Source: Bacteroidota bacterium
Lineage (GTDB): Bacteria; Bacteroidota; Ignavibacteria; UBA10030; UBA8401
DNA: 64,000 bases
Assembly (NCBI GenBank): GCA_021796215.1
Contig: JAJYOK010000001.1
Coordinates: 434,001-498,000 of the forward strand
Direction of reading: 5' to 3'
Part shown: positions 42,817-51,643 of the stretch, one piece after another
How the letters are laid out: every line of letters begins with the position of its first letter
How positions within the stretch are numbered: the stretch's first letter is position 1
Position numbers and translations under genes: made by a program
Notes under the pieces: generated by a model
What the model was told of the DNA's origin: nothing
Databases searched by the model: none
What the model saw: only the letters and a program-made list of their open reading frames with translations

Positions 42817-44199
42817 ATGTCAACCTTAATTAAAAATGGAAGAATAATTACTGCCGGTGAAGATTTTGTTGCCGATATTTTTATCGAAGAAGAAAGTATT
42901 GCTGCTATCGGCAAATCGTTGCCGATGCATGCTGATACAATTATTGACGCAAAAGGGAAGCTGGTTTTTCCCGGCGGAATTGATCCGCATGTGCATCTCG
43001 ACATGCCGTTTATGGGAACGTTTTCGAGTGACGATTATACATCGGGAACGAGTGCGGCATTGTTCGGCGGTACAACAATGGTGATAGATTTTGTTTTGCA
43101 GACGCAGGGAAAGTCATTGTACAATGCTCTCGAAGCCTGGCAGGGGCGCTCCAACGGAAAAGCGTTGTGCGATTACTCGTTTCACATGGCGGTCACCGAT
43201 TTCAATGAGAATACAAAAGCTGAAATCGCGAAGATGATAAACAATGAAGGCATCACTTCGTTTAAAACGTTCATGGCGTACAAAGGTTCGCTCATGATTG
43301 ACGACCGCCAAATGGTCGGATTGATGCAAGAAGTGAAAAAGCAGGGCGGTATGGTGACGACGCATGCGACCAATGGCGATATGATTGATTTTCTTGTTGC
43401 GAAACATCGAGCCGAAGGAAAACTTGCGCCGCTCTATCATTATCTTTCTCAGCCGGAAGTCACGGAGTCGGAAGCCTCCGGCAGGTTTGCCGATATGGCA
43501 TATTACACAGGGGTTCCGGCATACATCGTGCACATGACCTGCGAAGGCGCGCTCAATCAGGTTCGCGGCGCCGCACGAAGGAATCAGAAAGTATTTGCTG
43601 AAACATGCATTCAATATTTGCTTCTCGATGCTTCATTGTATGAACAGAATTTCGACGGCGCAAAGTGGGTGATGAGTCCGCCGCTTCGACAGAAAAAAGA
43701 TCAGGAAGCATTGTGGGGCGGGATTAATCAGGGAACAGTGCAGATTGTCGCTACCGATCATTGTCCGTTCAAATGGGAACAGAAATTGATGGGGAAATCC
43801 GATTTTTCGAAAATTCCGAACGGCATGCCGGGCATAGAACCTCGGATGGAATTGCTTTTCTCCGAAGGAGTGAACAAGGGAAGAATCTCGTTGAATAAAT
43901 TTGTCGAGGTTAGTTCCACCAACGCTGCAAAAATTTTCGGAATGTTTCCGAAGAAAGGCTCCATCGCTGTCGGCTCCGATGCAGACATTGTTGTCTTCGA
44001 TCCGAATGAAGAACATACTCTTTCTGCAAAAACCCATCACATGAATGTAGATTATTCCGGATATGAAGGATGGAAAGTTAAAGGGAAAGTGAAAACTGTG
44101 CTTATGCGCGGGCAGGTTGCTGTTGATGATAATAGCTTGAAAGTGAAACCGGGTTATGGAAAATTTGTGAAGCGAAACAAAGTCAACGGAATAGTTTAA
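42817..44199 (+). CDS. hydA: Dihydropyrimidinase (D-hydantoinase family)
   Basis: 460 residues; AAGGAG 8 nt before the ATG. All metal ligands of the binuclear Zn amidohydrolase are present: H58 and H60 (DPHVHLDM), the carboxylated K150 (SFKTFMAYKG), H183 (TTHATNG), H239 (YIVHMTCEG) and D314 (ATDHCPF). It opens dihydrouracil to N-carbamoyl-beta-alanine, the second step of the pathway. The conserved length and ligands make a functional enzyme likely. It follows preA by 55 bp. Confidence 0.95.
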   Translation: MSTLIKNGRIITAGEDFVADIFIEEESIAAIGKSLPMHADTIIDAKGKLVFPGGIDPHVHLDMPFMGTFSSDDYTSGTSAALFGGTTMVIDFVLQTQGKSLYNALEAWQGRSNGKALCDYSFHMAVTDFNENTKAEIAKMINNEGITSFKTFMAYKGSLMIDDRQMVGLMQEVKKQGGMVTTHATNGDMIDFLVAKHRAEGKLAPLYHYLSQPEVTESEASGRFADMAYYTGVPAYIVHMTCEGALNQVRGAARRNQKVFAETCIQYLLLDASLYEQNFDGAKWVMSPPLRQKKDQEALWGGINQGTVQIVATDHCPFKWEQKLMGKSDFSKIPNGMPGIEPRMELLFSEGVNKGRISLNKFVEVSSTNAAKIFGMFPKKGSIAVGSDADIVVFDPNEEHTLSAKTHHMNVDYSGYEGWKVKGKVKTVLMRGQVAVDDNSLKVKPGYGKFVKRNKVNGIV

Positions 44200-44208
44200 A
44201 GGCTAATG

Positions 44209-44270
44209 ATTCAAAGTTAAAGGTTGGCGCCGGCAATTTTTCTTTGAACCTTTAATCGTTAACCTTGAAC
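44209..44270 (+). repeat. Imperfect intergenic inverted repeat (TTCAAAGTTAA/TTAACCTTGAA)
   Basis: ATTCAAAGTTAAAGGTT on the left pairs with AACCTTTAATCGTTAACCTTGAAC on the right, with GGCGCC at the centre. It occupies the 102-bp gap between the dihydropyrimidinase and permease genes. Confidence 0.6.
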
Positions 44271-44301
44271 TAGACATTCATTTACAAAATCCAAAAACTC
44301 T

Positions 44302-45855
44302 ATGCCCGCATTTCTTCCTTCCGAACTTGTCGAAACCGACTTGTCGTCGGTTGACCACAGTCCGCTTCTCAACGCCGACCTTGCACCGACGAAACCTTCA
44401 CAGCGCAAATGGGGAACGTACAACATTGCCGCGCTCTGGATTTCGATGTCCGCCTGTATTCCGACGTACATGCTCGCCTCGGGATTAATTTCCGAGGGAA
44501 TGAACTGGTACCAGGCGGTGATCACGGTGTTTCTCGGAAACATGATCGTTCTTGCGCCGATGATTCTCAATGCACACGCGGGAACAAAATATGGAATTCC
44601 ATTTCCTGTCTATTGCCGCGCTTCGTTTGGTGTTTTCGGTGCGAACATTCCGGCAATGCTTCGCGCGTTTGTTGCGTGCGGCTGGTTCGGCATTCAAACG
44701 TGGATTGGCGGATGGGCGATCTACAAAATCATCACCATTTATGTCCCGTCGTGGGATTCGCTTCCTGCGTGGATTGCAGGAATCAACATTGCACAATTCG
44801 GATGCTTCATGCTGTTCTGGGGAATCAACATGTTTGTGATCTATAAAGGAATTGATTCGATCCGTTTTCTTCTCGACATCAAGGCGCCGCTTCTCATTAT
44901 TCTCGGCTTGGCATTACTCACATGGGCGTATGAGCGCGCCGGCGGTTTCGGCCCGATGCTTTCACAACCATCGCAGTTTGTTCAGGGCGGACCGAAGGAA
45001 GGACAATTTTGGGCTGTCTTTTTTCCCTCGCTTACAGGAATGATCGGATTTTGGGCAACGCTCTCGCTGAATATTCCCGACTTCACGCGCTATTCAAAAA
45101 GCCAGCACGATCAAATGCTCGGGCAGGCGATCGGCTTGCCGACAACGATGGGTTTGTATGCGTTCATCGGAGTGGCTGTCACCTCGGCGACGATAGTGAT
45201 TTTCGGCGGAAAGCCGATTTGGGATCCCGTTGTGTTGATCACACGGTTTACGAATCCGGTTGTGCTTGCTGTTTCGTTGTTCGCATTGTGTCTTGCAACT
45301 CTTGCAACGAATCTCGCGGCGAACGTTGTTAGTCCGGCGAACGATTTTGCAAATCTGTATCCTTCGAAGATTACTTTTCGGCTCGGCGGATTGATTACAG
45401 GAATTGTCGGTATCCTGATACAGCCTTGGAAACTCGTTGCAGATCCGAGCGGCTATATTTTCACATGGCTGGTTGGTTATTCGGCGCTCCTGGGTCCCAT
45501 CGGCGGGATTTTGATTTGTGATTATTTCGTTCTCAGAAAGAAAAAATTTCAGTCTATTGATTTATATAAACGCGACGGAGTTTATTCGTACCGCCGCGGA
45601 TTTAATCCTGCGGCGATTGCCGCGCTTATTCTTGGTGTCGCGCCGAATGTTCCCGGCTTTCTCGGCACCGTGCATCTTGTTGATCCGTCATCTGTCGGAC
45701 TATTTTTTATGCGCCTCTACGATTATGCGTGGTTTGTAGGATTTGGAGTTGCATTTGTTGTGTATGCGTTTTTAATGAGAGGGCAAAAAATCAACTCATC
45801 CAATTCACTCTTGATTCGGGATTCCACTTCACCGTTGTCTTCTTCAGCTTCGTGA
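44302..45855 (+). CDS. NCS1-family nucleobase permease (uracil/allantoin type)
   Basis: 517 residues with about twelve membrane helices. The family start NADLAPTKPSQRKWGTYNIA and the later GLISEGMNWYQAVITVFLGN, WFGIQTWIGGWAIY and NIPDFTRYSKSQ are hallmarks of the NCS1 (PF02133) family, which imports uracil, cytosine, allantoin or hydantoins with H+ or Na+. The operon points to uracil, thymine or dihydropyrimidines. No Shine-Dalgarno site is seen. The last 65 bp overlap the convergent mmsA-like gene, so the C-terminal tail (ending SSSAS) is coded opposite the end of that gene. Confidence 0.92.
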   Translation: MPAFLPSELVETDLSSVDHSPLLNADLAPTKPSQRKWGTYNIAALWISMSACIPTYMLASGLISEGMNWYQAVITVFLGNMIVLAPMILNAHAGTKYGIPFPVYCRASFGVFGANIPAMLRAFVACGWFGIQTWIGGWAIYKIITIYVPSWDSLPAWIAGINIAQFGCFMLFWGINMFVIYKGIDSIRFLLDIKAPLLIILGLALLTWAYERAGGFGPMLSQPSQFVQGGPKEGQFWAVFFPSLTGMIGFWATLSLNIPDFTRYSKSQHDQMLGQAIGLPTTMGLYAFIGVAVTSATIVIFGGKPIWDPVVLITRFTNPVVLAVSLFALCLATLATNLAANVVSPANDFANLYPSKITFRLGGLITGIVGILIQPWKLVADPSGYIFTWLVGYSALLGPIGGILICDYFVLRKKKFQSIDLYKRDGVYSYRRGFNPAAIAALILGVAPNVPGFLGTVHLVDPSSVGLFFMRLYDYAWFVGFGVAFVVYAFLMRGQKINSSNSLLIRDSTSPLSSSAS

Positions 45856-47248
45856 AGAATTCAATTGAACTTTTCCCGGTAATATCTCCGCTTCCGAATT
45901 TTGATTCGTTCCATCCGCCGAACGAGAACGGTTCGCGGGGGACCGGCACACCGATATTCACACCGATCATTCCTGCGCTCGCGTGGTCAATAACGTAGCG
46001 CGCCATTCCGCCGCTTTGCGTGAAGACCGATGCGGCATTTCCGTACGGCGATGCGTTTTCAATTTTCAAAGCTTCATCAATTGTCTTTGTGCGCATAATG
46101 GAAAGTACAGGGCCGAACACTTCTTCCTGCGCAATCCGCATTTCCGGGCGAACGTAATCAATAACTGTTGGTCCGACATAATAGCCGTTTTCTTTTCCTT
46201 CAACTTTAGCGCCGCGCCCATCCACCAACACTTTTGCGCCTTGCTGTTCGGCTTCGGTAATATATCCTTCGATGCGTTCTTTCGCTTTTTTTGAAATTAC
46301 TGCGCCGAGATTTTTTCCCGGGACAATTTTTTTTGTCTCATCACATAATTTTTTGATGATATGGTCAACAGAACCGACAGCCACCATTGCCGATGCCGCC
46401 ATGCAGCGCTGCCCTGCGCATCCGCTCATCGAAGCGGCAACGTTGGATGCAGTCATGTCTTCATTTGCGTCGGGAAGAACGATAAGATGATTTTTCGCTC
46501 CGCCAAGGCACAGTGCTCGTTTGAGATGGGATGTGGCGCGCGTGTACACAATCTTTGCAACTTTTGTTGAACCAACAAATGTCAATGCTTGAATGTTTGG
46601 ATGATCGCATAATGCTTCGACGCTCGCTTGTCCGCCGTTCACGATATTGAAAACCCCGTCCGGTAATCCGGCTTCGTGCAGCAATTCTGCAATGCGGATT
46701 GCACTGAGCGGCACAAGCTCGGACGGTTTTAATATCATCGTATTGCCGAGCACAAGTGCATTTGGTATTGTCCAATTTGGCACCATTAAAGGGAAATTGA
46801 ACGGCGTAATTGATGCAACAACACCAACCGGATAACGATCAATGCGGCATTCAACGCCGCGGCTGACTTCGAGAATTTCTCCTGCGCTCAATTGCGGCAT
46901 AGAACAAGCGAACTCAGTTACCTCGATGCTTTTGTCAACTTCTGCAACTGCCTCGCTCAAGATCTTTCCGTTTTCTTTGTGAACAAGTTCTGCAAGCTCT
47001 TGTGAATATTTTTCCAGCAATGTTTTGTAGCGATAGAAAATCTGTGCACGCTCTTTGATCGGCAATGCTGACCAAGAAGGAAATGCTTTTTCAGCAGCAG
47101 CAACTGCTGCTGCAACGTCTTTCATTCCGGAAAGTGGAACGGCAGAAATTACTTCGCCCGTTGATGGGTTTTCAACAGGAAGCGTTTGCTGCTCGTAGGC
47201 AGGATTCCATTTTCCGCCGACATAATTACTGAGGGTTTGCATTGACAT
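45791..47248 (-). CDS. mmsA: CoA-acylating (methyl)malonate-semialdehyde dehydrogenase
   Basis: 485 residues from ATG 47248, with AAGGAG 8 nt upstream; the frame runs back to 47362, but that extension lacks family sequence. Aldehyde dehydrogenase fold: ITPFNFPLMVPNWTIPNAL, TFVGSTKVAKIVYTRA, LCLGGAKNHLIVLPDA and catalytic C282 in GCAGQRCMAAS, the CAGQRCMA form typical of methylmalonate-semialdehyde dehydrogenase. The C-terminal INIGVPVP-type segment (GVNIGVPVPREPFSFGG) also fits. It would turn malonate semialdehyde, made from beta-alanine, into acetyl-CoA, completing pyrimidine breakdown; valine and inositol catabolism use the same enzyme. It is convergent with the permease gene. Confidence 0.93.
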   Translation of the reverse strand: MSMQTLSNYVGGKWNPAYEQQTLPVENPSTGEVISAVPLSGMKDVAAAVAAAEKAFPSWSALPIKERAQIFYRYKTLLEKYSQELAELVHKENGKILSEAVAEVDKSIEVTEFACSMPQLSAGEILEVSRGVECRIDRYPVGVVASITPFNFPLMVPNWTIPNALVLGNTMILKPSELVPLSAIRIAELLHEAGLPDGVFNIVNGGQASVEALCDHPNIQALTFVGSTKVAKIVYTRATSHLKRALCLGGAKNHLIVLPDANEDMTASNVAASMSGCAGQRCMAASAMVAVGSVDHIIKKLCDETKKIVPGKNLGAVISKKAKERIEGYITEAEQQGAKVLVDGRGAKVEGKENGYYVGPTVIDYVRPEMRIAQEEVFGPVLSIMRTKTIDEALKIENASPYGNAASVFTQSGGMARYVIDHASAGMIGVNIGVPVPREPFSFGGWNESKFGSGDITGKSSIEFFTKLKKTTVKWNPESRVNWMS

Positions 47249-47345
47249 GACAGCTCCTTGCAGGTTCATGAGGTGTGATAAATTGTTAGGCAAAAAGTAA
47301 GCAGTCGTTGCCTTAAATGCAAGTTTCGTAAAGAAAAAGCTTTTC

Positions 47346-47374
47346 TTGAAATCATTCCTCATGATTCGTATATT
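47346..47374 (+). promoter_or_regulatory. sigma70-type promoter of the tRNA-Ser array
   Basis: TTGAAA (47346-47351), 17-nt spacer, TATATT (47369-47374), reading toward the tandem units and tRNA. The start would be near 47381, 10 nt before the first unit. TATATT is also the -10 of the promoters at 48956 and 51537. Confidence 0.65.
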
Positions 47375-47390
47375 AACATGTTACAGAATT

Positions 47391-47576
47391 GGTGAGCTGG
47401 CAGAACGGCTATTGCATCCCGTTGAACGGGACGTCCGCAGAGGAAATTTTTTGGTGAGCTGGCAGAACGGCTATTGCATCCCGTTGAATGGGACGTCCGC
47501 AGAGGAAATTTTTTGGTGAGCTGGCAGAACGGCTATTGCATCCCGTTGAACGGGACGTCCGCAGAGGAAATTTTTT
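47391..47576 (+). repeat. Three tandem 62-bp tRNA-Ser-derived pseudo-units
   Basis: Units start at 47391, 47453 and 47515, each exactly 62 bp; unit 2 differs by one base (GAATGGG for GAACGGG). Each begins with the first 26 nt of the tRNA-Ser at 47577 (acceptor 5' strand and D arm). The anticodon arm is replaced by a six-bp hairpin with TGA as its loop (TCCCGT-TGA-ACGGGA). A short variable-arm-like GTCCGCAGAGGAA and a run of six T come last. The T arm and 3' acceptor strand are absent, so these cannot be working tRNAs. They would be transcribed ahead of the tRNA from 47346. Confidence 0.9.
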
Positions 47577-47659
<83 letters not shown>

Positions 47660-47663
47660 CGCG

Positions 47664-48015
47664 ATGGCACTACAATATTTTGTTTACGTCCTAGAATCAC
47701 AATCCAGTGACCGATTATATATCGGTCAAACCGACAATCTGAGTGATCGTCTTATACGCCATAATAAAGGGTCGGTTGCTTCTACCTAAGCCGTATCGCC
47801 CGTGGAAAGTGATTTATCATGAGGAATTTCCAACGCGTGCTGAAGCGATGCAAAAAGAGAAATGGTTAAAAAGTGGAGCGGGGAGAAAAGAACTTAAGAA
47901 AATTTTAGACGCGAGAGGGCTATTGCATCCCGTTGAACGGGACGTTCGTAAGGGCTTGCCTGCTACAAAGCAGGCGAGGTTTACAATAGGTACGAATCCT
48001 ACGCTCACCGCGTGA
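47664..48015 (+). pseudogene. Frameshifted GIY-YIG nuclease gene abutting tRNA-Ser
   Basis: ATG 47664 opens a frame reading YFVYVLESQSSDRLYIGQTD then LSDRLIRHNKG, the GIY-YIG nuclease start of the small YhbQ/UPF0213 type. It stops at TAA 47787 after 41 codons. Deleting one T at about 47787 restores the second half (KPYRPWKVIYHEEFPTRAEA ... EKWLKSGAGRKELKKILDA) in the frame that stops at 48015. The family normally has about 80-95 residues, so one inserted T probably broke the gene. Past LDA the frame runs into the degenerate tRNA copy, so its last 30 or so residues are translated tRNA-like DNA. This gene type is often found beside tRNA genes in related genomes. Confidence 0.82.
47918..48010 (+). 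pseudogene. Degenerate tRNA-Ser copy
   Basis: It begins GGCTATTGCA (tRNA positions 17-26), carries the same TCCCGT-TGA-ACGGGA hairpin as the 62-bp units, then CGTTCGTAAGGGCTT like the variable arm. A hairpin insertion follows (GCCTGC-TACAAA-GCAGGC, 47958-47975), then a decayed T arm and CCTACGCTCACCG. From GAATCC on it repeats the 3' end of the intact tRNA plus seven flanking bases with one mismatch in 24 (47643-47666 versus 47994-48017). The 5' acceptor strand is missing, so it is a remnant. Confidence 0.85.
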
Positions 48016-48019
48016 TGTG

Positions 48020-48098
48020 TACGATGTAGTTAACTTTAGGCTTCCAATCTGGGGGAAATAATGACTCCTACTTATTGAAAAGTAGGAGCTTTTATTTT
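48020..48098 (+). promoter_or_regulatory. Fluoride riboswitch-like leader with terminator hairpin
   Basis: TAATGACTCCTAC (48059-48071) matches the conserved 3' part of crcB-motif fluoride riboswitches. It overlaps a terminator: CTCCTACTT / AAGTAGGAG (48065-48073 with 48080-48088) followed by CTTTTATTTT. The 5' half (CGATGTAGTT at 48022) only partly fits the conserved GGCGATGG region, and the tRNA remnant ends 10 nt upstream, so the 5' part may be altered. The next gene is a fluoride exporter, which strongly supports the call. Confidence 0.65.
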
Positions 48099-48133
48099 AA
48101 GGTGATAAGGAAAATGTTTTAAGGAGGACTTTT

Positions 48134-48508
48134 TTGAAAAACGCTTTTATCGTCTTTATTGGCGGCGGTATTGGTGCAGTGTTTCGTTACTGGATATATG
48201 GCGCAGCAGGAAAATTGATTGGCGCGGACTTTCCTTACGGAACACTCTTGGCTAATATTCTCGGCTGTTTCATGATCGGCTTCTTGATGTCGGTTTTTGA
48301 AGAACGTTTCATTGTTCAACCAGCGTTAAGAATTTTTTTGACGGTTGGTATTTTGGGAGGCTTCACAACATTTTCTACATTCAGCTTTGAAACTATTGCG
48401 CTCCTGCGTGATGGCAGTTATTTTATTGGAATTGTAAACATTGTTGTAACGTTCGCCGGTACACTCGGTGTAGCATGGTTCGGTTTTGTGATTGGAAAAC
48501 TTGTCTAA
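48134..48508 (+). CDS. crcB: Fluoride exporter CrcB/Fluc
   Basis: 124 residues with four membrane helices. TTG start at 48134, set by AAGGAGG 6 nt upstream. Family marks: GGGIGAVFRYWIYG at the start, PYGTLLANILGCFMIGFL, and GGFTTFSTFSFE in the third helix, whose Phe and Ser/Thr residues line the pore. CrcB forms dual-topology dimers that leak fluoride out of the cytoplasm. It is preceded by a fluoride-riboswitch-like leader and followed by a DUF190 gene, a common pairing. Confidence 0.95.
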   Translation: MKNAFIVFIGGGIGAVFRYWIYGAAGKLIGADFPYGTLLANILGCFMIGFLMSVFEERFIVQPALRIFLTVGILGGFTTFSTFSFETIALLRDGSYFIGIVNIVVTFAGTLGVAWFGFVIGKLV

Positions 48509-48526
48509 TTCTGAAAGGAACATGCA

Positions 48527-48874
48527 ATGAAATTGGAAGGTGAAGGGAAGCTGTTACGTATTTTTATCGGCGAAGCGGACCATTTGAATCATAAGCCTTT
48601 GTATGAAGTTATTGTTATGAAAGCTCGTGAAATGGGAATGGCTGGTGCAACCGTGTTTCGGGGTGTAGAAAGTTTTGGTGCAGCCAGCATCATTCATACA
48701 GCAAAGATTCTCCGGCTTTCGGAAGATCTTCCTTTGCTTGTTGAACTGGTTGATACGGAAGAAAAGATTGACTCGTTCAAGAATGTGGCGGGTCTACTAC
48801 TTGAACAAGCACGATGTGGTGGTTTGATTACTGAGGAGCGGGCACATGTGATTCAATATACAGCAGGAAAGTAA
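48527..48874 (+). CDS. DUF190 (PF02641) protein linked to crcB
   Basis: 115 residues, 18 nt after crcB, with GAAAGGA upstream of the ATG. The sequence fits DUF190: GKLLRIFIGEADHLNHKPLY, AREMGMAGATVFRGVESFG and LPLLVELVDTEEKID. The fold is a small ferredoxin-like alpha/beta unit related to PII proteins. In many genomes it is next to crcB, so a role in fluoride response is likely, but its activity is unknown. Confidence 0.9.
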   Translation: MKLEGEGKLLRIFIGEADHLNHKPLYEVIVMKAREMGMAGATVFRGVESFGAASIIHTAKILRLSEDLPLLVELVDTEEKIDSFKNVAGLLLEQARCGGLITEERAHVIQYTAGK

Positions 48875-48955
48875 TAGGTAATTATTAAAATGTGATCTGC
48901 ATCTCAGCGTTTCTATTCATTTTTAGAGCTTTCTAATGTTCGGCTAAGTTTTTAC

Positions 48956-48983
48956 TTGACTTTATTCTTCTGATTAGTATATT
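48956..48983 (+). promoter_or_regulatory. sigma70-type promoter for the lytic transglycosylase gene
   Basis: TTGACT (48956-48961), 16-nt spacer, TATATT (48978-48983). It lies about 40 nt before the preferred ATG at 49025. Confidence 0.65.
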
Positions 48984-49024
48984 TCTTGAAAGCTTACAGG
49001 ATTAAACAATTATTTGTAGGTAAG

Positions 49025-51493
49025 ATGCGTAAATTTATTCAACGCTTGCTACCAATTAGTATTTTTCTTTTCATCATTGCGGGTTGCTCAAACAACTCCT
49101 TCGTAAAAAATGAAGGTGATTCTACTGAATTTTCTTCCGATCCGGCTTCTCCGGTTTTAGCTGCCGCCGCACCTTCTGCAGAAAATCATGCGCTGCCTTC
49201 TTCAAAAAAAGATCCGACGAAGACACAAACCGGTGTTTCCAATCAATCTCAAAAAACTCTGAGCGACAGCAGTGCTCTTGCAGATACTTCTGTAGGCGAC
49301 ACGCTTGGCTCAGAAGATGAAAAAGCAATTGCTCTTTTACTTGAAACAGCACGTCAACATTATCTTGCCGCGCTGGAAGCTCAGTCAAACGGTGATTCAA
49401 CTCTTTCAGCGGATGAATTTGAACAGGCAATTCAATTTCTCAATGAAGTTGCATACTATCCCGACATTGAAAATAATAATGACTTTAATGAACTGAGCCG
49501 GAGTGTCATTGAAGATTACGAAAAATATATTGCTTCGATTGACGAACTTGGACCGGGAAGTTCAATATTTGCTCTGCGTGAAAAGCTCGACCTCGACGTT
49601 GATAAAATAGATGTTTCGAAAGTTAAAATTCCTAATGAAAACGTAACAGGCACAACTGTTCCGCTTGTTATGAACGATCAGGTTAAGCGGAATATTTCGT
49701 TCTTCATGAACAAGGGGCGGGATTATTTTGAGCGCTGGCTGTACCTTTCAGGAAAATATTTCCCCAGCATGTCGAAAATTTTTAAGGAAGAAGGCGTGCC
49801 GCAAGAAGTGAAATATCTTGCGATGACGGAAAGCGGATTGAATCCGTCTGCGCGGTCATGGGCACGAGCGGTTGGCATGTGGCAATTTATGAGAGGCACC
49901 GGTTATTTGTACGGCTTACATGGCAATATGTGGTTCGATGAGCGCAGAGATTTCGAGAAAGCAACCCGCGCTGCGGCGAAGCACTTAAAAGATTTATATG
50001 CAGAATTTCATGATTGGTATTTAGTGTTTGCGGCGTACAATGCCGGCGTCGGAAGAATCCGGCGGGCGATACGACGAAGCGGTACAACTGACTTCTGGGA
50101 AATGCGTCCTTATTTGCCGCGCCAGACACGAAATTATGTTCCGCAATACATTGCCGTTACGCTCATGGCAATGAATCCTGAACTGTATGGATTCAAAGAT
50201 GTGGAAAGAGCAGATTCACTGACGTGGGATGACGTTACTGTTACAGGCTGCGCCGATTTATCTGTTCTGGCAAAATGTGCGGACACAAGTGTGGGCGAAC
50301 TTCGGGAATTAAATCCGGAATTGATTCAATGGTGTACTCCGCCGGATGTTAAGCACTACACGCTGCGCGTGCCGGAAGGGAAGGCGGATGTCTTTGCTGA
50401 AAATTATGCGAAAGTTCCCGACGACAAGAAAATGAATTATACGCAGCATCGGGTACACCGCGGCGAAACGCTTTCCATTATTGCCCGAAAATACGGAGTG
50501 CTGACTTCAATGATCATGGAAGTGAACCATTTGAGAAAGCGTTCTTTGCTTCACATCGGACAAATATTGTTGATTCCTGCCTCTGCAACATTTGCAAGCG
50601 CTGAAGTTGAACCTGAAACGCAGCGCGCCAAAACATACAGACCGGCTTCTCGGGTGCGTCGTCTGCCGCGCGAATATCAACCGGTCGGACGCGATAAATT
50701 ATATTATAAAGTGAAGCGGGGAGAAACACTTGGCCACATTGCTGAATGGTTCGGTTGCCGCGCAAGCGATTTGCGCAATTGGAATAATCTTGCGTACGGC
50801 AGAATGTTGATTGCGGGAAGAAGGCTTGTCGTATGGGTTCCGTCTGAAAAGCTTGCCTATTACAAGAACATCGCAGCGTTGTCATTTGCTGCCAAGCAGA
50901 AAAGTATACACGCTGTGGAAAAACCTGCCGCTAATAATGAAGATGACGTTACCGACGCTAATGATCATTGGACGCAGCACACAGTTCGTCGCGGTGAATC
51001 GCTCGAGAAGATTGCCAACGAGTACAATGTCGCTATCGCAGACTTGAAAACGTGGAACAAGCTTAGTAAAAGCAAGATTTTTGCGGGTCAAACATTAGAA
51101 ATATATATAGCATCCGGCAATCAATCGGTGGAGGCTGACCCGCCTGCTCCAACAAAGAAAAAAACTCCTGCAGCGAATGGTAATGCTGCGGGCAATCAAG
51201 TCACAACACATATAGTGAAAAGAGGGGAGACACTGGCAAGCATTGCAGGGCTGTATAATGTGACAATAGCAGATCTCAAAAAATGGAATAAGCTCAAATC
51301 TTCACGAATCGCTGCAGGTAAAAAGCTTCGTGTGCAGGCGTCGAATACCAAGACGACATATTACCAAGTGCGCGATGGCGACAGTCTGTGGGCAATCTCG
51401 AAAAAGCTCGGCGTCTCAGTGGATGATATTCAGAAGTGGAATGACATTGCAGAGGATATTCGTCCGGGCGACAAACTTGTCATCTACCGTTAA
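49025..51493 (+). CDS. MltD-like membrane-bound lytic transglycosylase with five LysM repeats
   Basis: 822 residues from ATG 49025; the frame opens at 48986, but the promoter's predicted start makes the later ATG more likely and it begins a lipoprotein signal ([10 protein letters not shown], lipobox IAGC). A low-complexity linker leads to an SLT domain (about 225-400): catalytic E269 in [19 protein letters not shown], then [15 protein letters not shown] and [14 protein letters not shown]. Five LysM modules follow, each starting like [60 protein letters not shown] and [15 protein letters not shown]. LysM binds glycan GlcNAc; the enzyme cuts peptidoglycan and forms 1,6-anhydro ends. MltD of E. 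coli has only two LysM units, so five is high. Confidence 0.92.
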   Translation: MRKFIQRLLPISIFLFIIAGCSNNSFVKNEGDSTEFSSDPASPVLAAAAPSAENHALPSSKKDPTKTQTGVSNQSQKTLSDSSALADTSVGDTLGSEDEKAIALLLETARQHYLAALEAQSNGDSTLSADEFEQAIQFLNEVAYYPDIENNNDFNELSRSVIEDYEKYIASIDELGPGSSIFALREKLDLDVDKIDVSKVKIPNENVTGTTVPLVMNDQVKRNISFFMNKGRDYFERWLYLSGKYFPSMSKIFKEEGVPQEVKYLAMTESGLNPSARSWARAVGMWQFMRGTGYLYGLHGNMWFDERRDFEKATRAAAKHLKDLYAEFHDWYLVFAAYNAGVGRIRRAIRRSGTTDFWEMRPYLPRQTRNYVPQYIAVTLMAMNPELYGFKDVERADSLTWDDVTVTGCADLSVLAKCADTSVGELRELNPELIQWCTPPDVKHYTLRVPEGKADVFAENYAKVPDDKKMNYTQHRVHRGETLSIIARKYGVLTSMIMEVNHLRKRSLLHIGQILLIPASATFASAEVEPETQRAKTYRPASRVRRLPREYQPVGRDKLYYKVKRGETLGHIAEWFGCRASDLRNWNNLAYGRMLIAGRRLVVWVPSEKLAYYKNIAALSFAAKQKSIHAVEKPAANNEDDVTDANDHWTQHTVRRGESLEKIANEYNVAIADLKTWNKLSKSKIFAGQTLEIYIASGNQSVEADPPAPTKKKTPAANGNAAGNQVTTHIVKRGETLASIAGLYNVTIADLKKWNKLKSSRIAAGKKLRVQASNTKTTYYQVRDGDSLWAISKKLGVSVDDIQKWNDIAEDIRPGDKLVIYR

Positions 51494-51536
51494 CAAGTCC
51501 ACTTTATTCATAACAATTTTGTAACAGGAAATGCTC

Positions 51537-51565
51537 TTGCTTCTTCGATAGAGTAGTAGTATATT
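51537..51565 (+). promoter_or_regulatory. sigma70-type promoter for the second envelope module
   Basis: TTGCTT (51537-51542), 17-nt spacer, TATATT (51560-51565), followed by the T9SS/TonB/PorV genes from 51644. Confidence 0.6.
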
Positions 51566-51643
51566 CCTTCCGTGATTTTCAGGGTTTCAAAATAACATTC
51601 GTTTCTTGTAGTCCATTATTCTTTCATATAAGCTTTACTTCTG

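Noticed and set aside
44409-44846. 145-residue Cys/His/Arg-rich reading frame on the plus strand
   Set aside because: It is an out-of-frame shadow of the NCS1 permease gene.
47391-47576. CRISPR array (regular direct repeats)
   Set aside because: The 62-bp units are contiguous copies without unique spacers and are clearly tRNA-Ser-derived.
47664-48015. UvrC excinuclease fragment
   Set aside because: Only the short GIY-YIG core of the YhbQ type is present; no UvrC helix-hairpin-helix or UvrBC domains.
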